Source: Campylorhamphus procurvoides
Taxonomy: Eukaryota; Chordata; Aves; Passeriformes; Dendrocolaptidae
Length of the DNA: 64,000 nt
NCBI GenBank assembly: GCA_013396655.1
Contig: WBMV01003365.1
Coordinates: forward strand, 43,881 to 107,880
Reading direction: 5' to 3'
Below are positions 24,966 to 36,372 of the stretch, piece after piece. The notes beneath the pieces were generated by a model. That model did not search any database. It was not told the origin of the DNA and was given only the letters and a program-made list of their open reading frames with translations. Within the stretch, counting starts at the first letter, position 1. Every line of letters begins with the position of its first letter. A program made the position numbers and the translations under genes.

Positions 24966-27202
24966 GAAGGGAGCTGTTATCCAGGGGGAGGGACTGGATG
25001 CACCAGTCTCTAACTTGGACACAGACATCTGTGCTTCAGTGATGGGGACAGTGTTAGTCTGGTTTTCAGTTCTTGCAGTTGGATGTCAGCATGATTGCCT
25101 GTTGTCCTTGAGCAGAGAGGAAGCTTTGGGGGACACCCTAGCAGTGGAGGAAGAAGTCTGTGTTTCACCAACCCTGAATCTTAGCCACAGAGGAATGGAG
25201 CTGACTCATCTTCGATGTGAAAGCACATGAAACCTACCTTTAGAGCACTGCCTGGGCCCTGAAGTGAAAGGCAGGCTGGCAGAGGTGTGAACTCACACCT
25301 CTGGCCTCCTATTGTCACACAGACTGAGGCAGAGGCCACATAGGGCTTGGGTCAGCACTGGGACAGCAGCAGCTGTAGGTGTCCTCCTGGCTTCCAAAGG
25401 TGCTAGCCATGGCTCTGAGTGAAAGGGATCTTCCACCAAAGAAGGCAGTGCAGGATCCAGTTGCCTGCGTGTGGTCACCCCCACAAATGCACCTCACATC
25501 CTGATAGAGCAGGAACCTCCACCTTGGGAACACAATAAAAACACAAGCCTGTTGCTCAGTAAGGAATCACGTAAAAAAAGATGGCTTTGGAAAAAGCACT
25601 GCATCTCTGTCTCTGGAAACATTTACGAGCTCAGAGCTGGTCAAAAATAAGCAAAATTTAAGGAAATCTCCCCAAACAGAAGAGAGTAAAAAAAAAAAAT
25701 GAGAAAAATTAGATGATTGCTAAAGCTGCTTCCACCCTTTCCTGCAAAGTTCACCTGACCTAGCCAGTTACTGAACTAGAGACTAAGGCTGATTTCAGCT
25801 ACAGCCCCAGAAAGGGGCAGAGAGGGCATGTGGTGAGAAGAGAAAAGGCAAGACAAGAGAGAATCTCCTGGGAGATGCAAAACAAGCGCCCTGGATTGCC
25901 GGGACTAGTGGTGACACGCGCCAGACAAAGGACCTGCTACTCTATAAATGAGGCAGCCGGGACCAGCGCTAGGCTGACTCCAGCAAGAGCAAGCTCTGTG
26001 GCCAGGCACTGGGAAAGCAGTCGGGAAAGAAACACAGGAAGCGTCTGACATTGCTGTCCATTCACCCACTGTCCAGGTTTCAAGAGGCACAACTCAGTGT
26101 GACCACAAAAGTAAGTGACAATGGTCTCTTCTCTATACTGCCTCCCCTCTTTTGGGCTTACCTTGCAACTTTCTTAGGAATGCCAAAGTTTCCCCTCAGG
26201 GCAGGGAATGTCCTTAAAGGAAGGAATTTCTGCAGTAGCCTTTTTCTGTTCGCTGAATTTTCCTTTCTTGTCACGGCCCCTCTGGTTCTTGTCATCAAAA
26301 ATGTGAGAGTAAGGCACCTGATCCGACAAAAATCTACACAGAAGTGGCTGCACTTGGCCAAGTGGAGAAACAGTTTGTGCCTGGACTTTTCAGATTCCTA
26401 GTATCCACAGAGATTCAGTGAATCAGACCTCACCAAAGAAAATATTGATTGGTTTTACTGGTCTTGAAAGAAATGGTGATGAATAGATGTGGAGTACACT
26501 AATGTGATTTTAAAATCACTGTTCTTACTATTCCTAGATTTTCTCACATTGTAGCTGTATAATTACACAGTAGGCAAACTCATTTGTAGCATTGCAAAGT
26601 GCTGTAAATCAGAGCTATTGCACTGGTGCAAAACGATTACACAGAGCACCATGGACTCCCTGAGTTTAGAACTGAAACTTAACAGAATTCTCCAGTGGTG
26701 ATTGGTATTTAAAACAAACTCCTTGTAAAAGCACGGATATTAGTGTATTAATTACTCTTATGCTGTATGATTCTTCACTAGACTGTGTGGAGATTCTCTG
26801 GCAGTGTCAACAGGTAAAGGTATAAAGGAAACAGTTTTAAATTCCAATCTTAATATATATAAAAATATCCCTATACTCTACTCATCTGTGGTCATCTGTG
26901 TTACTGCTGACATATATGTAAAATACACAGGCATTAGAATTTTCCTTAGTTCAATATTGCAATTTGGAGGAGAAGCTTAGGAATTTTATTAATTTCACTT
27001 ATACTGCTAAATATTAGTAACTCTCAAAAACTTTTGAAACTGCCAGTCTAAAATATGTTTGTATTTCCAGGAGTAACCTTTTGCATAGAACTGCATTTGC
27101 CTGAGAAAGTTAATAAACAGTGAAACAGGCATTTTTTTTGTGAAGTAGCTGTCTCTATCCTTCCTGGTTACCTTATAACACTGTGCTTTTCTATATTGTT
27201 TC

Positions 27203-27291
27203 ACAAAAAGAAAAACGAAACAAACAAACACCAACACTCAACCAACCAACCCATGAAAAGAACCCAAAAACAACACCAAAACCCCCCAAAT
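27203..27291. repeat. A/C-rich low-complexity tract
   Basis: Mostly A and C with AAAC, ACCA and CAACC units, ending in a C run. It is the same type as the tract at 59299-59400. Confidence 0.75.
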
Positions 27292-30289
27292 AAATGCAGT
27301 TTATTTTTACTGCCTGTACACATAAATCATTAAAGTAATTGTGAAATGAGCCAATGATCCAAGAAATTAAGCTCTCACAGAGCCAGCATGCGAGGTTTGG
27401 GGACTAAATGCAGGTGTTTGAGGCTAAAGGGATGATCTTTGTCCTGCTGTTTCTATCTGGTATAGCCCCATAGAGGTTAGTGGCATGACATTTAGGGGAA
27501 AACAGGATTGTGGTCCTTGCCTTGCAGTGGTTTGTCTCTCCCTTTTGGAAGCTACATTTTCCCATGGTGGTCGAATTTCTCTGTGCTTATGGTGACCTCC
27601 AGTTTTAGGCACAGCAGACATTTGGGTGATGCTGAGCTGGTCAGAAGCCTGGTTTTAGCTTTGGCAGGAAGGCAGGGCATTGCAAGCTCCTGTCAGGATG
27701 CTGCCAGACCTTCAGTCCTGCTTTGGCTGAAGTCACAGAGAGATTTGCCACCAGCCTGGATAAAATGCAAAAGCAAATATTTCTTTGTAATGAAGATCTA
27801 CCTTCCCACTGAAACGAATGTCCCTTACAGCCCTGGATTTTCCCCTCTTTGCTCCTAACAACTCCTCCAAACAGCGTGAGCTGCTGCAAACTGGTCCTTG
27901 CAGACCTGTAAGACATGCAGCATCTGGTCCCCCTCCTCCCTTGTATCCTCCCATTCCAGGGAGGAGGAGGATGTGGACTTGCCTGCTGTTCACGGCTCCC
28001 GTACTGCCTTGTAGTGGCAGGTTCGGAGAGAGGTATGCAGGGAAGAGGGGATGCAGTGAGGAGGGAGAAATATCTGTGTGGAACAAGGTTCTGCACGCTA
28101 AGTGTAGGAAAAAAGAGTCCTGAAGAACTCCTGGGAGAGAACCAAACTGTTATTATTCTCTGTGTTTACGCCAAAGCACAAGGAGAGTGTCTATACATAG
28201 TGTTTGGGCAGTTAATTTGGCAGAGACTGTTTTTAAAGGAAACCCACTGGGACTGCCGTTAAGACCTTGATGCAGTAAGTGAAGGGACCATCAGAACAGA
28301 GGAGTGCTTTTCCAAGAATGACTCTCAGATTTTCTTGAACAAGAAATAACACAAGTGCAGATTTAGCAAATAAAGGCTAAACCTCCCAGAAGATTGTTCC
28401 TTTTTCAGCTTATCCAGCTGTCATGCCCATGCCAATGCACTAAAACTCCACTCAGCAAAACCTGTTGCAGCCCAGCAGTGGGTTCTTTGTTTTGTGCAGA
28501 GCTGTGGTATAATTTATCTTTCTTTCTGCAAAGGACCATATAAATCATTGACCAGAAGGGAGCCACACAGAAACACCACCACCACAACCACTTTTATGTG
28601 CAGAGTAAACCTTTGCTCGAGTTACATCTTCATTCCCATTGCTAAGTTTGTGGCCACATACCTTGTGCTCTCCCACATGCCTGCTGGGTGCAGCCCATCG
28701 CTTTACAGATCTTCCTTTCCCAAGGCAGGCTTAGAGGACATGATGCCACAGTGTGCAGGCTGTGTAGTCTGAAGGCTAGGCTGATTTCTCGGGGAGCAGC
28801 GAGCTCTTCTCCTCTGCTGAAGACCTGCACCCTCTAGCAGGGCAGCTGGATTACAATGCTGAACAACCCGGGGACAGCACTGGGTCAGGCAAAAGACCTG
28901 CCTCTTGATACTGGGATCACATGCAGCACAGTGACCCCAAACATGAAGGCTGACTTAATCCTGAGACCTTCACACAGCTGCTTTTGAAGACTGCAGTGAT
29001 TTCCTTTTTCTAAAGGTTCGGTGAGAGCACGGTGAGGCCGTGAGAGTTTCTGTAAATGCTGCCCTTAGACAGGAGGGCTCCCAGAAGCAGAGATTCTACT
29101 ATGTGTGTTTTGTCCCAGATTTACAGACTCTAAAAGAGGTAAATCACTGTGTCAGTGTGGACTGGTTTTTATAGAGCTTTTGCTGCTCTGCTGTGCTTTG
29201 TACGTTGGTATGATTGTCAGGTAATACTCCCAACAGAGGCAGCAAAAGGAGCCCTTTTTTACTCCTGAAGTAGCTCCTCTTCCTACATCTTATTTGAAAT
29301 AAAGTTTGCTACTGGTGTTAGGAATTGCCCTGGGAGAGCTGGGAAAGGCTCTTCCCCTTCATTACACAATCACAACACCTGCCCATGCCAAGCAAGGCTG
29401 GGCCACTGTGAGCTGGTGTCTGCTCTGACACACTAATGTTCACACACACTCAAAAATGCCTTGCACAGACCTCGCAGATGAGGCAAATTAATTATAAGCA
29501 GGAAGGACAAGGAGGTGCAGGGAGGGGGAAAAAAACCCTAAAAAACAAAAAAGGAATTTGCCTGAGGCAAAGGAACTACAGAAACGTGGACAGAAGTTCA
29601 ATTCCCTGACTGCCAGCCCAGCGTTCGCTCTCAGCACTGTGATCTCCCTCCTCTCCTTGTCCATCAGTGCAGCTGTGCGGTTTCAGATGGGAGGCACTTC
29701 GGGAAGTATACAGTGCCGAGATAGAGGGAGACAGCAATGCTGAGAGTGAGGTCAGGAAGGCTGGGATGGGGGAGTCTGTGCCTAGAGATGTGCTGTTCTT
29801 TTTGCAATCCAAACAGAAACTGAATAAGTCAAGCTGGGGTGAATTGTCCCCTCTCTTCTTCCTTCCCCTCCCAGCCTAAAGAAAGTCCTTGAAATCCAAG
29901 TGACCACAGAGCAAACAGAGCATGGTTAATCTGCAAAAAATGAGTTTATTCCTTTCAGGGAATGGTAAAAAATAAAGTCACAAATTAGGGATAGGCAGTG
30001 TCCTGTCTTGTGGCATCCATGTTCAGTCTTGTCCTCTGCACAAAGCTGAGCCCCATGCTCTGAGGCTTGCATGGAACTGAAGAGGGAAACAGTGAGCTTC
30101 CTCTGTTGCCTCTCATCACACTGATGCAAAGTGAACAAAGCAGAGCGGCAGAGGGTGATAGCTGGGGAATCTTTGCTCCCGGTGGCAGTCAGGCTCACCA
30201 GCACCTCCCTGATACAGGAAACAGGCACCATCTGCTCCTCTGTTGCCATTTACTAAACGGCTGAGGGGGCTTTGCAAAATCCAATGCAA

Positions 30290-30610
30290 TGTGTTAAATA
30301 ACCAATTTTAGCAAGGCACTAGGTTTCCCCTGTGGAGTAATGGTGTGGCACTGCAGGGTTACTAGAAGCTCTACAATTCTTGCTGGCAGCTGGCATCTGC
30401 CTGTCTGATTAAGATTTGCAGCAGTAGGTCTCCAGCGGCCAGTTTCAACACGGATTTAACTTCACCGAGGTCAAAGGTATAACTTGAGGGAGGAACTTTC
30501 TCGTCCAAGATCTTTAGTTAATAGCATCCTGCTAATTATGACTGAGTGCTGGGCTCCTGGCGAGTCCCCTGTCAGCCCTCAGACATTAACCACTGGCTCG
30601 GGGGCTATTT
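30290..30610. promoter_or_regulatory. Candidate conserved noncoding element 4 kb upstream of TAL2
   Basis: This non-repeat block has a nuclear-receptor-type AGGTCAAAGG at 30469-30478, CTGATTAAG and TAATTATGA homeodomain-type cores, CAGCTGG E-box sequence and scattered CpGs. Composition resembles vertebrate conserved enhancers. Function is inferred only. Confidence 0.25.
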
Positions 30611-33600
30611 ACTGGGGAATGTCTACCAGGGATGCGCTTTGTGCCCAAGCTGCTCTGCTGCTGCCTGAATTGCCTGAAAGGCGCTTTTTTTTTGCGTGGA
30701 GAGGCTGTGAGAACTGCTGCTCCGGGAGAGATCTTCATCTTTTCTGTGGTTTAGCCTTTTGTCTGGCGACACTCGCGGCTGCATTAACCACAGCCAGCAT
30801 TCCGCCCACAGCCCATTTTTATATTTTTCAAAGGGGTGAGGGGTGGGAAGAGCTTCATTTATCTGTTTGGTGGGTGGTGACTTGTTCCCTCTTTGTTTTT
30901 TGGTTTGTTTTTTTTTTTCTCCTTCTGGTTGTTGGAGCAGATTCACTGCTTGGCTGGGAGTTGTTTCTTTGCACAATTCTCTTTACACCCTGCAGATGTG
31001 GATCTTAGCTCATGAAACTGCATTTACCTTCTTCTTTGGATGTGCCTTCTTGGTCCAACTTAAATCCTGTCCTCAGTGCAAAATTTTGTCTTTCAAAGTA
31101 ATTCTTCTAGTGAAAATGGTGTAAAAGTCCAGATTTACGTTCCTGAGAGCAGGATTAATCCTCTTGGTTTTGAGCTGCTGCCTTCCTGGGTTTTTAATTG
31201 TCAGCTGAATGTGGGACTGTTACTGTGTGGTTAGGGAAGGTGAGCAGAAAGTGCAGAATCCAAGCCTGTGGGTTAATGCAATAAATCTGTCCATTATATG
31301 TACAAACAGGTGATTTCTGCACAGATTTAAAATGGACCATTGGGATATAAGCTGCACGCAGCCACTAGATGGTATGTATTCTATATAGTGCATGAGAGAA
31401 AGCTAAAGAATACATTGCTCAGATGTGCAAAATCAGCAGAGACGTAAAGCTGCAAGTAATATCATACTGAGAGACAAGCTTGGTGGGGAGTGTTGGAGAG
31501 AAGGAAGAAACAGAAGGAAGAGAATGAGACAAAAGAAGTGGAAATCAGATCTCTTGTCAGCAAACTGACTGCATGTTAACTGAAAGGTGCTGTGGTTACA
31601 GGGAACTCAAAGAACATGTAAGTGACTGATAGAGAAAAGAAGCTGTGCTGAAACATTAGAATTACTGAAGGAATGGACCAGGATAATTTTCCTCCTGTGT
31701 TTCTAGCTGAAACTCCAAGCACAACAACAGGAAACCCACATGAGTACAGGTAAAAAGGAGAGGAATTGAAGGAGAGATTTATGGAGGTGCATTACACCTG
31801 AAACAAAGCTCCTCATAGAGTGATTAGTGCAAGAGGCATTGGGAGAGAGAAGGAGCTGTTGTTTGGTGATCTTGAATAAATGTCAGAAATATAAACACGT
31901 GTTTTTGAAGTGTAAAGCAGAAGCTGGTCTCACAAAGGCATCTGTTTGCTGACAAGGCTTATGCCACAAATGTAGTATTGTCCTTTCCAGAGGCAAGAGA
32001 AGAAAGACAAACAAAGCATGGCATGAAGGAGTAGACTGGGTTTATTTTTCCGCCAATAATACCACTAACAAGACAAGATGACATGCTCACAGCACCAGGG
32101 CTAGATGTTAACCTGCTTTCCTGGGGAGCTGTGCTGGGGACTGGGTGCACTAGGAGAAAGAGAAGGAGCAGACGTTCTGTTGATATTTATAACTAGGTGT
32201 AAACAGGTATCCAGCAAATGCTGACCCATACGGCACAATTACATTGCAGGGACCAAAAGGACTAGGAAAATACAATCCAGAAGACCAAATAACTTTCCTT
32301 ATGCTATAAAAAATAACTGCCTTTGTACACAGATAAATATATCTTTAGGGGGAAAAAAAAGAAAAAAAAAGGAAAAGGTAAGGAAAAAACCAAACAACAA
32401 CATAAACACCAAAACAGAAGAAATAGAGAGAAGCAGGTGGCACATTGAATTTCACATGGATCAGAGCAGCTGTTCGGAAGAATAAATCTGTAAAGGCAAA
32501 AGTTCTGCCTTGGGCAGTCAACACATTGCAGTACAGAGAAGCATTGGAAGATAGTGTTTAAGAGCTGTACAGCTGTACTGCTGATGTGGCAGTGTTTTTG
32601 CCAAAAAGGTACATGCAACATGTTTCAGGAAGGTGCAGAGCACCGAGCAGATTTGTTCCTACAGCACAAACAAAAAAAAGAGAGAGATACGATTCCCATT
32701 TGGAACAAGCAATGGTCTTTAGTGTAAGTCTAAGAAACATATGAAAGTCTCTCAGCAACCTAAAATATGAGGGCTTGTCTTTTAATTGAGCCTCTCCTGA
32801 AGCAAGGATATTTTGCTGAGATAATTTTCTTGTCCCCTAAAGGCATGACAGTAATTTCAGACTTCTACCAAAATTGAAATGTATCAGCAGTGTAAAGGCC
32901 ACAGCCAAGAGGAGCCTGCGAGGCTGGGGCAGCGTGAGCAATATACAATGTGCATGGGTGTGCCTCTGCTGGCTGCATCTCTGACTGGAGGTCCCTGAAC
33001 ACCTCTGTGACATGATTTTTAGTGCTGCAAATGTGTTTCCCTGGCAGTGGGTAACCAGTGCTGGACTGGAACTTGAAGGAGCTGGGCAGGAACTCCCCTG
33101 TCTTGGCTCCCTGACAGGGCATCCCAATTAAGCTATGAGTCATGTTTATGTTTCTCTATTCTCTGGGACTATTGCCCTGTATTTTTGTGAACCCCAAGTG
33201 TCTTGCATGGTGTGAGGCTGCTTCAGATAAAAACAGGATCACAGCTGAGCTGTCACCCCAAAATTTCCCCTTTCTGGGGGTGAAAGGTGCTAATCCCCCT
33301 GCTTCCCACTGCCCTAGGGGACTGCTGTAAAAAGGAGTTTGCCAATGAATATAAAAGGTGAGGTTTTCACATGCATAAGAGGGTAAGTGGAAACATTTAT
33401 CCTTTAGTCTCTTGGCTGTGGATAGTTTTTCCCTGCTCCAACTGTGTGTGTGGCACACAGAAATGGAGGAATGAGTGTCTCCTCCAGGGCTGTGGGAGAG
33501 AAGGATAGACACTTCCCAGTGGTGGTGGGAAAAGGGTTAAGGCCATCCAAAGATATTTTAAGAGTCTTTCTGGTAAATGGCTTTTAAGGTCACTGTGTGC

Positions 33601-34520
33601 CCTTTGCTCTGTGCTGCTCTGTTGCCAGGTCTGCTGTGGGCAGTGGATTCCCTTTGCTCAAATCTGTGGGGCCGGGTGGACAGGTAACACCCAAGTAGAT
33701 GTTCTGGCTGGAATGCCAACATGTTTTCTAGGAATCACACTTTCCCTCATGGTCTCACGGCACTTGTGGCTTAGTCTTGGCACCTCTCAGAGGCTAAAGC
33801 AGAAGCCTTGGATGAATCAGACTGAAGAGTTTCTGCCACCAGCCATGAGCAGTCAGTGTGGGCTGGGCAGGGAACCAGACTGTTGTTTCTCTGGAGAAGT
33901 CTCCTGGAATAACCACAGTCACACATGTCTGCAGTGCTGTCTGTCTGCTCGCTGAAGGCCCACAGTGAAGATCCACCTGGCTTTTCAGCCATGAGTCACC
34001 AAGCCTGGGCCAGCTGGGAGCAGTCCCCAGGAAGGCATGAAATGAGGCTGGGAAAGAAAGCATGGATGTGTTCTGCATTGGGTCTGCCTGCCTTCCTCCA
34101 TAAAAAGTGCCAGTGTGGCTCTCACATAGCCTGATGGGATGGCAAATGGATGGGCTGTTGGGAATTCTGTTGCAGGGGGAATTCTTAAGAGCCTGGAGAA
34201 GCTGGGCTTGTAGCAGTACCAAAGGGTTGTACAAGGAAATTAAACTCCTTTAACTTCTCTGTGAAGTTCTTACTGAAGTCTGGCATCTGGTTGCAGCTGC
34301 AGTGCTTACCATCATGGCTGTAAGTGGGGACATTTAGGGATTAGGCTGAATCTGTGCAGGACATGCAGGACAAGGGCATCAGACACAGAGGACAAAAATT
34401 AGAAGCCTAGCACCTTCATTGTGTGCTTTCCACTGGCCCAGGGGCTGCAGAGCCCCCAGAGCAGTAGCCTGTGTGAAAGCCAGGGCTATCTAGAACTCAC
34501 TCACCATCTCCTTTGTTTTG

Positions 34521-34523
34521 CAG
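34521..34523 (+). other. Splice-acceptor-like CAG just before TAL2
   Basis: The sequence CTCCTTTGTTTTGCAG, a pyrimidine tract plus CAG, ends 10 bp before the TAL2 ATG. It looks like a true 3' splice site, implying a noncoding 5' exon upstream joined to the coding exon. I could not identify the donor partner. Confidence 0.5.
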
Positions 34524-34533
34524 CATCTTAAGT

Positions 34534-34887
34534 ATGACAAGGAAGATCTTCACCAACACCAGGGAGAGGTGGAGGCAGCAAAATGTCAACAGCGCCTTTG
34601 CCAAGTTGAGGAAACTCATCCCCACCCACCCCCCAGACAAGAAACTGAGCAAGAACGAGACCCTCCGCTTAGCTATGAGATACATCAACTTCCTTGTGAA
34701 AGTCCTGGGAGAGCCAGGCCTGCAGCAGACGGCAGTGTCAGCTCGGAGCAGCATCCTGGGGTTCTTCCAGCAAGCCCCACACTTGCAAAGCATGGAGGAG
34801 CTGACACTGATTGAAAACTGTGGTGTCTCCTGTCCTAGCATGAGCAGCAATATAGTAGAGTGTTGGTCAGAGACATCATCTCCCTAG
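34534..34887 (+). CDS. TAL2: TAL2, basic helix-loop-helix transcription factor
   Basis: An intact frame of 117 residues starts at the ATG that matches the known TAL2 start ([13 protein letters not shown]) and ends with TAG at 34885-34887. TAL2 is a class II bHLH protein that pairs with E proteins to bind E-boxes and can contact LMO proteins. In mouse it acts in midbrain GABAergic neuron fate. The basic region is about residues 3-17, with the E-box-reading Glu11 and Arg14. Helix 1, a PTHPPDKK loop and helix 2 run to about residue 57. These are virtually identical to human TAL2. The C-terminal half is more diverged, and the protein is 9 residues longer than the 108-residue human form. The frame also extends 21 bases upstream without a stop, but that crosses the acceptor-like CAG and lacks an ATG. 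Confidence 0.96.
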   Translation: MTRKIFTNTRERWRQQNVNSAFAKLRKLIPTHPPDKKLSKNETLRLAMRYINFLVKVLGEPGLQQTAVSARSSILGFFQQAPHLQSMEELTLIENCGVSCPSMSSNIVECWSETSSP

Positions 34888-34959
34888 CAGGCAATGAGGT
34901 GTACAGTCTTGGTGTTAGTCATGATAGTCCCTCTCTCTGTGCTCCTCTGTGTATTGTGA

Positions 34960-35010
34960 TTATTTATTAATATTTATTACTATTTTATTTGGTATGCATT
35001 TTTATTTAAT
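34960..35010 (+). promoter_or_regulatory. AU-rich element in the TAL2 3' UTR
   Basis: Three ATTTA pentamers lie at 34962-34966, 34972-34976 and 35004-35008, and the nonamer TTATTTATT is at 34960-34968, starting 73 bp after the stop codon. Such elements recruit ARE-binding proteins that shorten mRNA half-life. Rapid turnover of TAL2 mRNA is an inference. Confidence 0.5.
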
Positions 35011-36344
35011 AGGAAAGGAAATCCTTGGTCATCCAGAAACCTGGAAGTCCAGAGGAAGAACTTGCAGTTCCCAGGAACTTGGAAGGACTCACTGCTGTCA
35101 TAGCAGAGTCCAAGACAGAGGAGCCTTCTACACCAATCTTATCCATAAATCAAGCCATAGAAACTCATTCAGTGGTTCTGACAGGGAAAGAGATTATTCT
35201 CCCATGCTATTTCAAGGAAACACTACTGAGAAGAAGAATGATGACTGCACCACAAAATTTGTCCAAGACAGACATCTGGCCTTGGTAGTGAAAGATTTTG
35301 AGAGATGTGATATTTGACACAGTCCTCCACCAGTTGTTCCAGGGGCTAATTGCACTCGCTCCTGAGCTTGTGAATCTTATTTCCTGCTTGATTCTTTTTT
35401 TTTAAATGCAAGTTCTAGTCTTGAACCTGGCTACATCCTGCTCCATCAGACTAGAGGGATCCCTAGACAAAAATGTATTATATAAAATTAAACGTTAGCA
35501 AGGTGCCAATTTAAACTTAAAAAAGACATAGTCATATATGAGTTTCAGTGTGTTCAATATGCAGAGTAAACCTCCTCTGTAGCAGTGACAGTGTGCATGT
35601 GAAGGAAGATGGTCAGCTAAGCTCCAGCTGCCTTAAGAGCCCATCAAAAATGTTGGTGGCTAAATGTCTTTGCATACCCAGCTGACTGCCTTTAATATCC
35701 CTGACTTCACCTGCTGTAGCTGAGGTTCTCCCATCTGGATACTCTCCCAAATGGGCTGATGGAGCAAAGACAAAGAAATTGGTGTAAATGTCTTCCAATT
35801 CTTTGAGCAAGTTATTTCCCTGTAGGGGAAAAACACCAACCACCATGCTGTAGGTGTTTGGATGAGAAGCAGGATGGTAAGAGGTCTCATAAAGGTTGTT
35901 TTCATGTTGTTGCCCAAAAACCCCCAATTTAGTTTCCTGATTGAGTTATAACCTGTGCCATAAAAGGCCTGGGCTGCTAATTTGAGTTATAAAGCAGATC
36001 ACAGCAAGAGAAAAATGATGGGTTGAAGTAGAATGGCATCCTGGTCAGACCCTGGTCCCACTGATACGAATCCTTTTGATTCCCACATGGACCAAGGTAC
36101 ATGTCAAGGATTACAAAAGATACTTGTTCAGGACTGGTGAAGAAATGTAGCTCCTGTAGGCCAAGGCACATCCCTGGTCTGTTCCTGTTTGTTCATGAGA
36201 CAACAAGGTGCCTTCAGAAAGCAGAGATGGGCTTTGTGCACGCAACGTGTACGGCCCTTCTGCATGAGGGGATTTGGCACCCGAAGCTGAGCTGCCTTTC
36301 AAAGCCTCACCAAGCACCAAGTGCACCAAAGAAGCCAGGGCTGG

Positions 36345-36372
36345 CTCCTCCTACGGGTCTCCTCCTACGGGT
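36345..36372. repeat. Tandem pair of a 14-bp unit
   Basis: The unit CTCCTCCTACGGGT occurs twice head-to-tail with no mismatch at 36345-36358 and 36359-36372. Confidence 0.85.

Larger units (their letters stand above)
24966..34523. other. Intergenic upstream of TAL2
   Basis: This is 9.5 kb without a recognisable coding exon. It includes an A/C-only tract at about 27203-27291, a possible regulatory block at about 30290-30610, a poly-T run at 30908-30921 and an A-rich run at 32350-32390. TAL2 promoter or 5' exon sequence should lie in its right part, but no exon can be fixed from sequence alone. Confidence 0.6.

Noticed and set aside
30484..31008. 174-codon plus-strand open frame
   Set aside because: It reads through a poly-T run as phenylalanines and has no domain; composition explains it.
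34513..34533. Upstream extension of the TAL2 frame by seven codons
   Set aside because: It begins at TTG, crosses the splice-acceptor-like CAG, and the ATG at 34534 matches the known TAL2 start.
34518..34814. 98-codon frame overlapping TAL2 in another frame
   Set aside because: It is a shadow of the conserved bHLH sequence; the TAL2 frame matches the family and this one does not.
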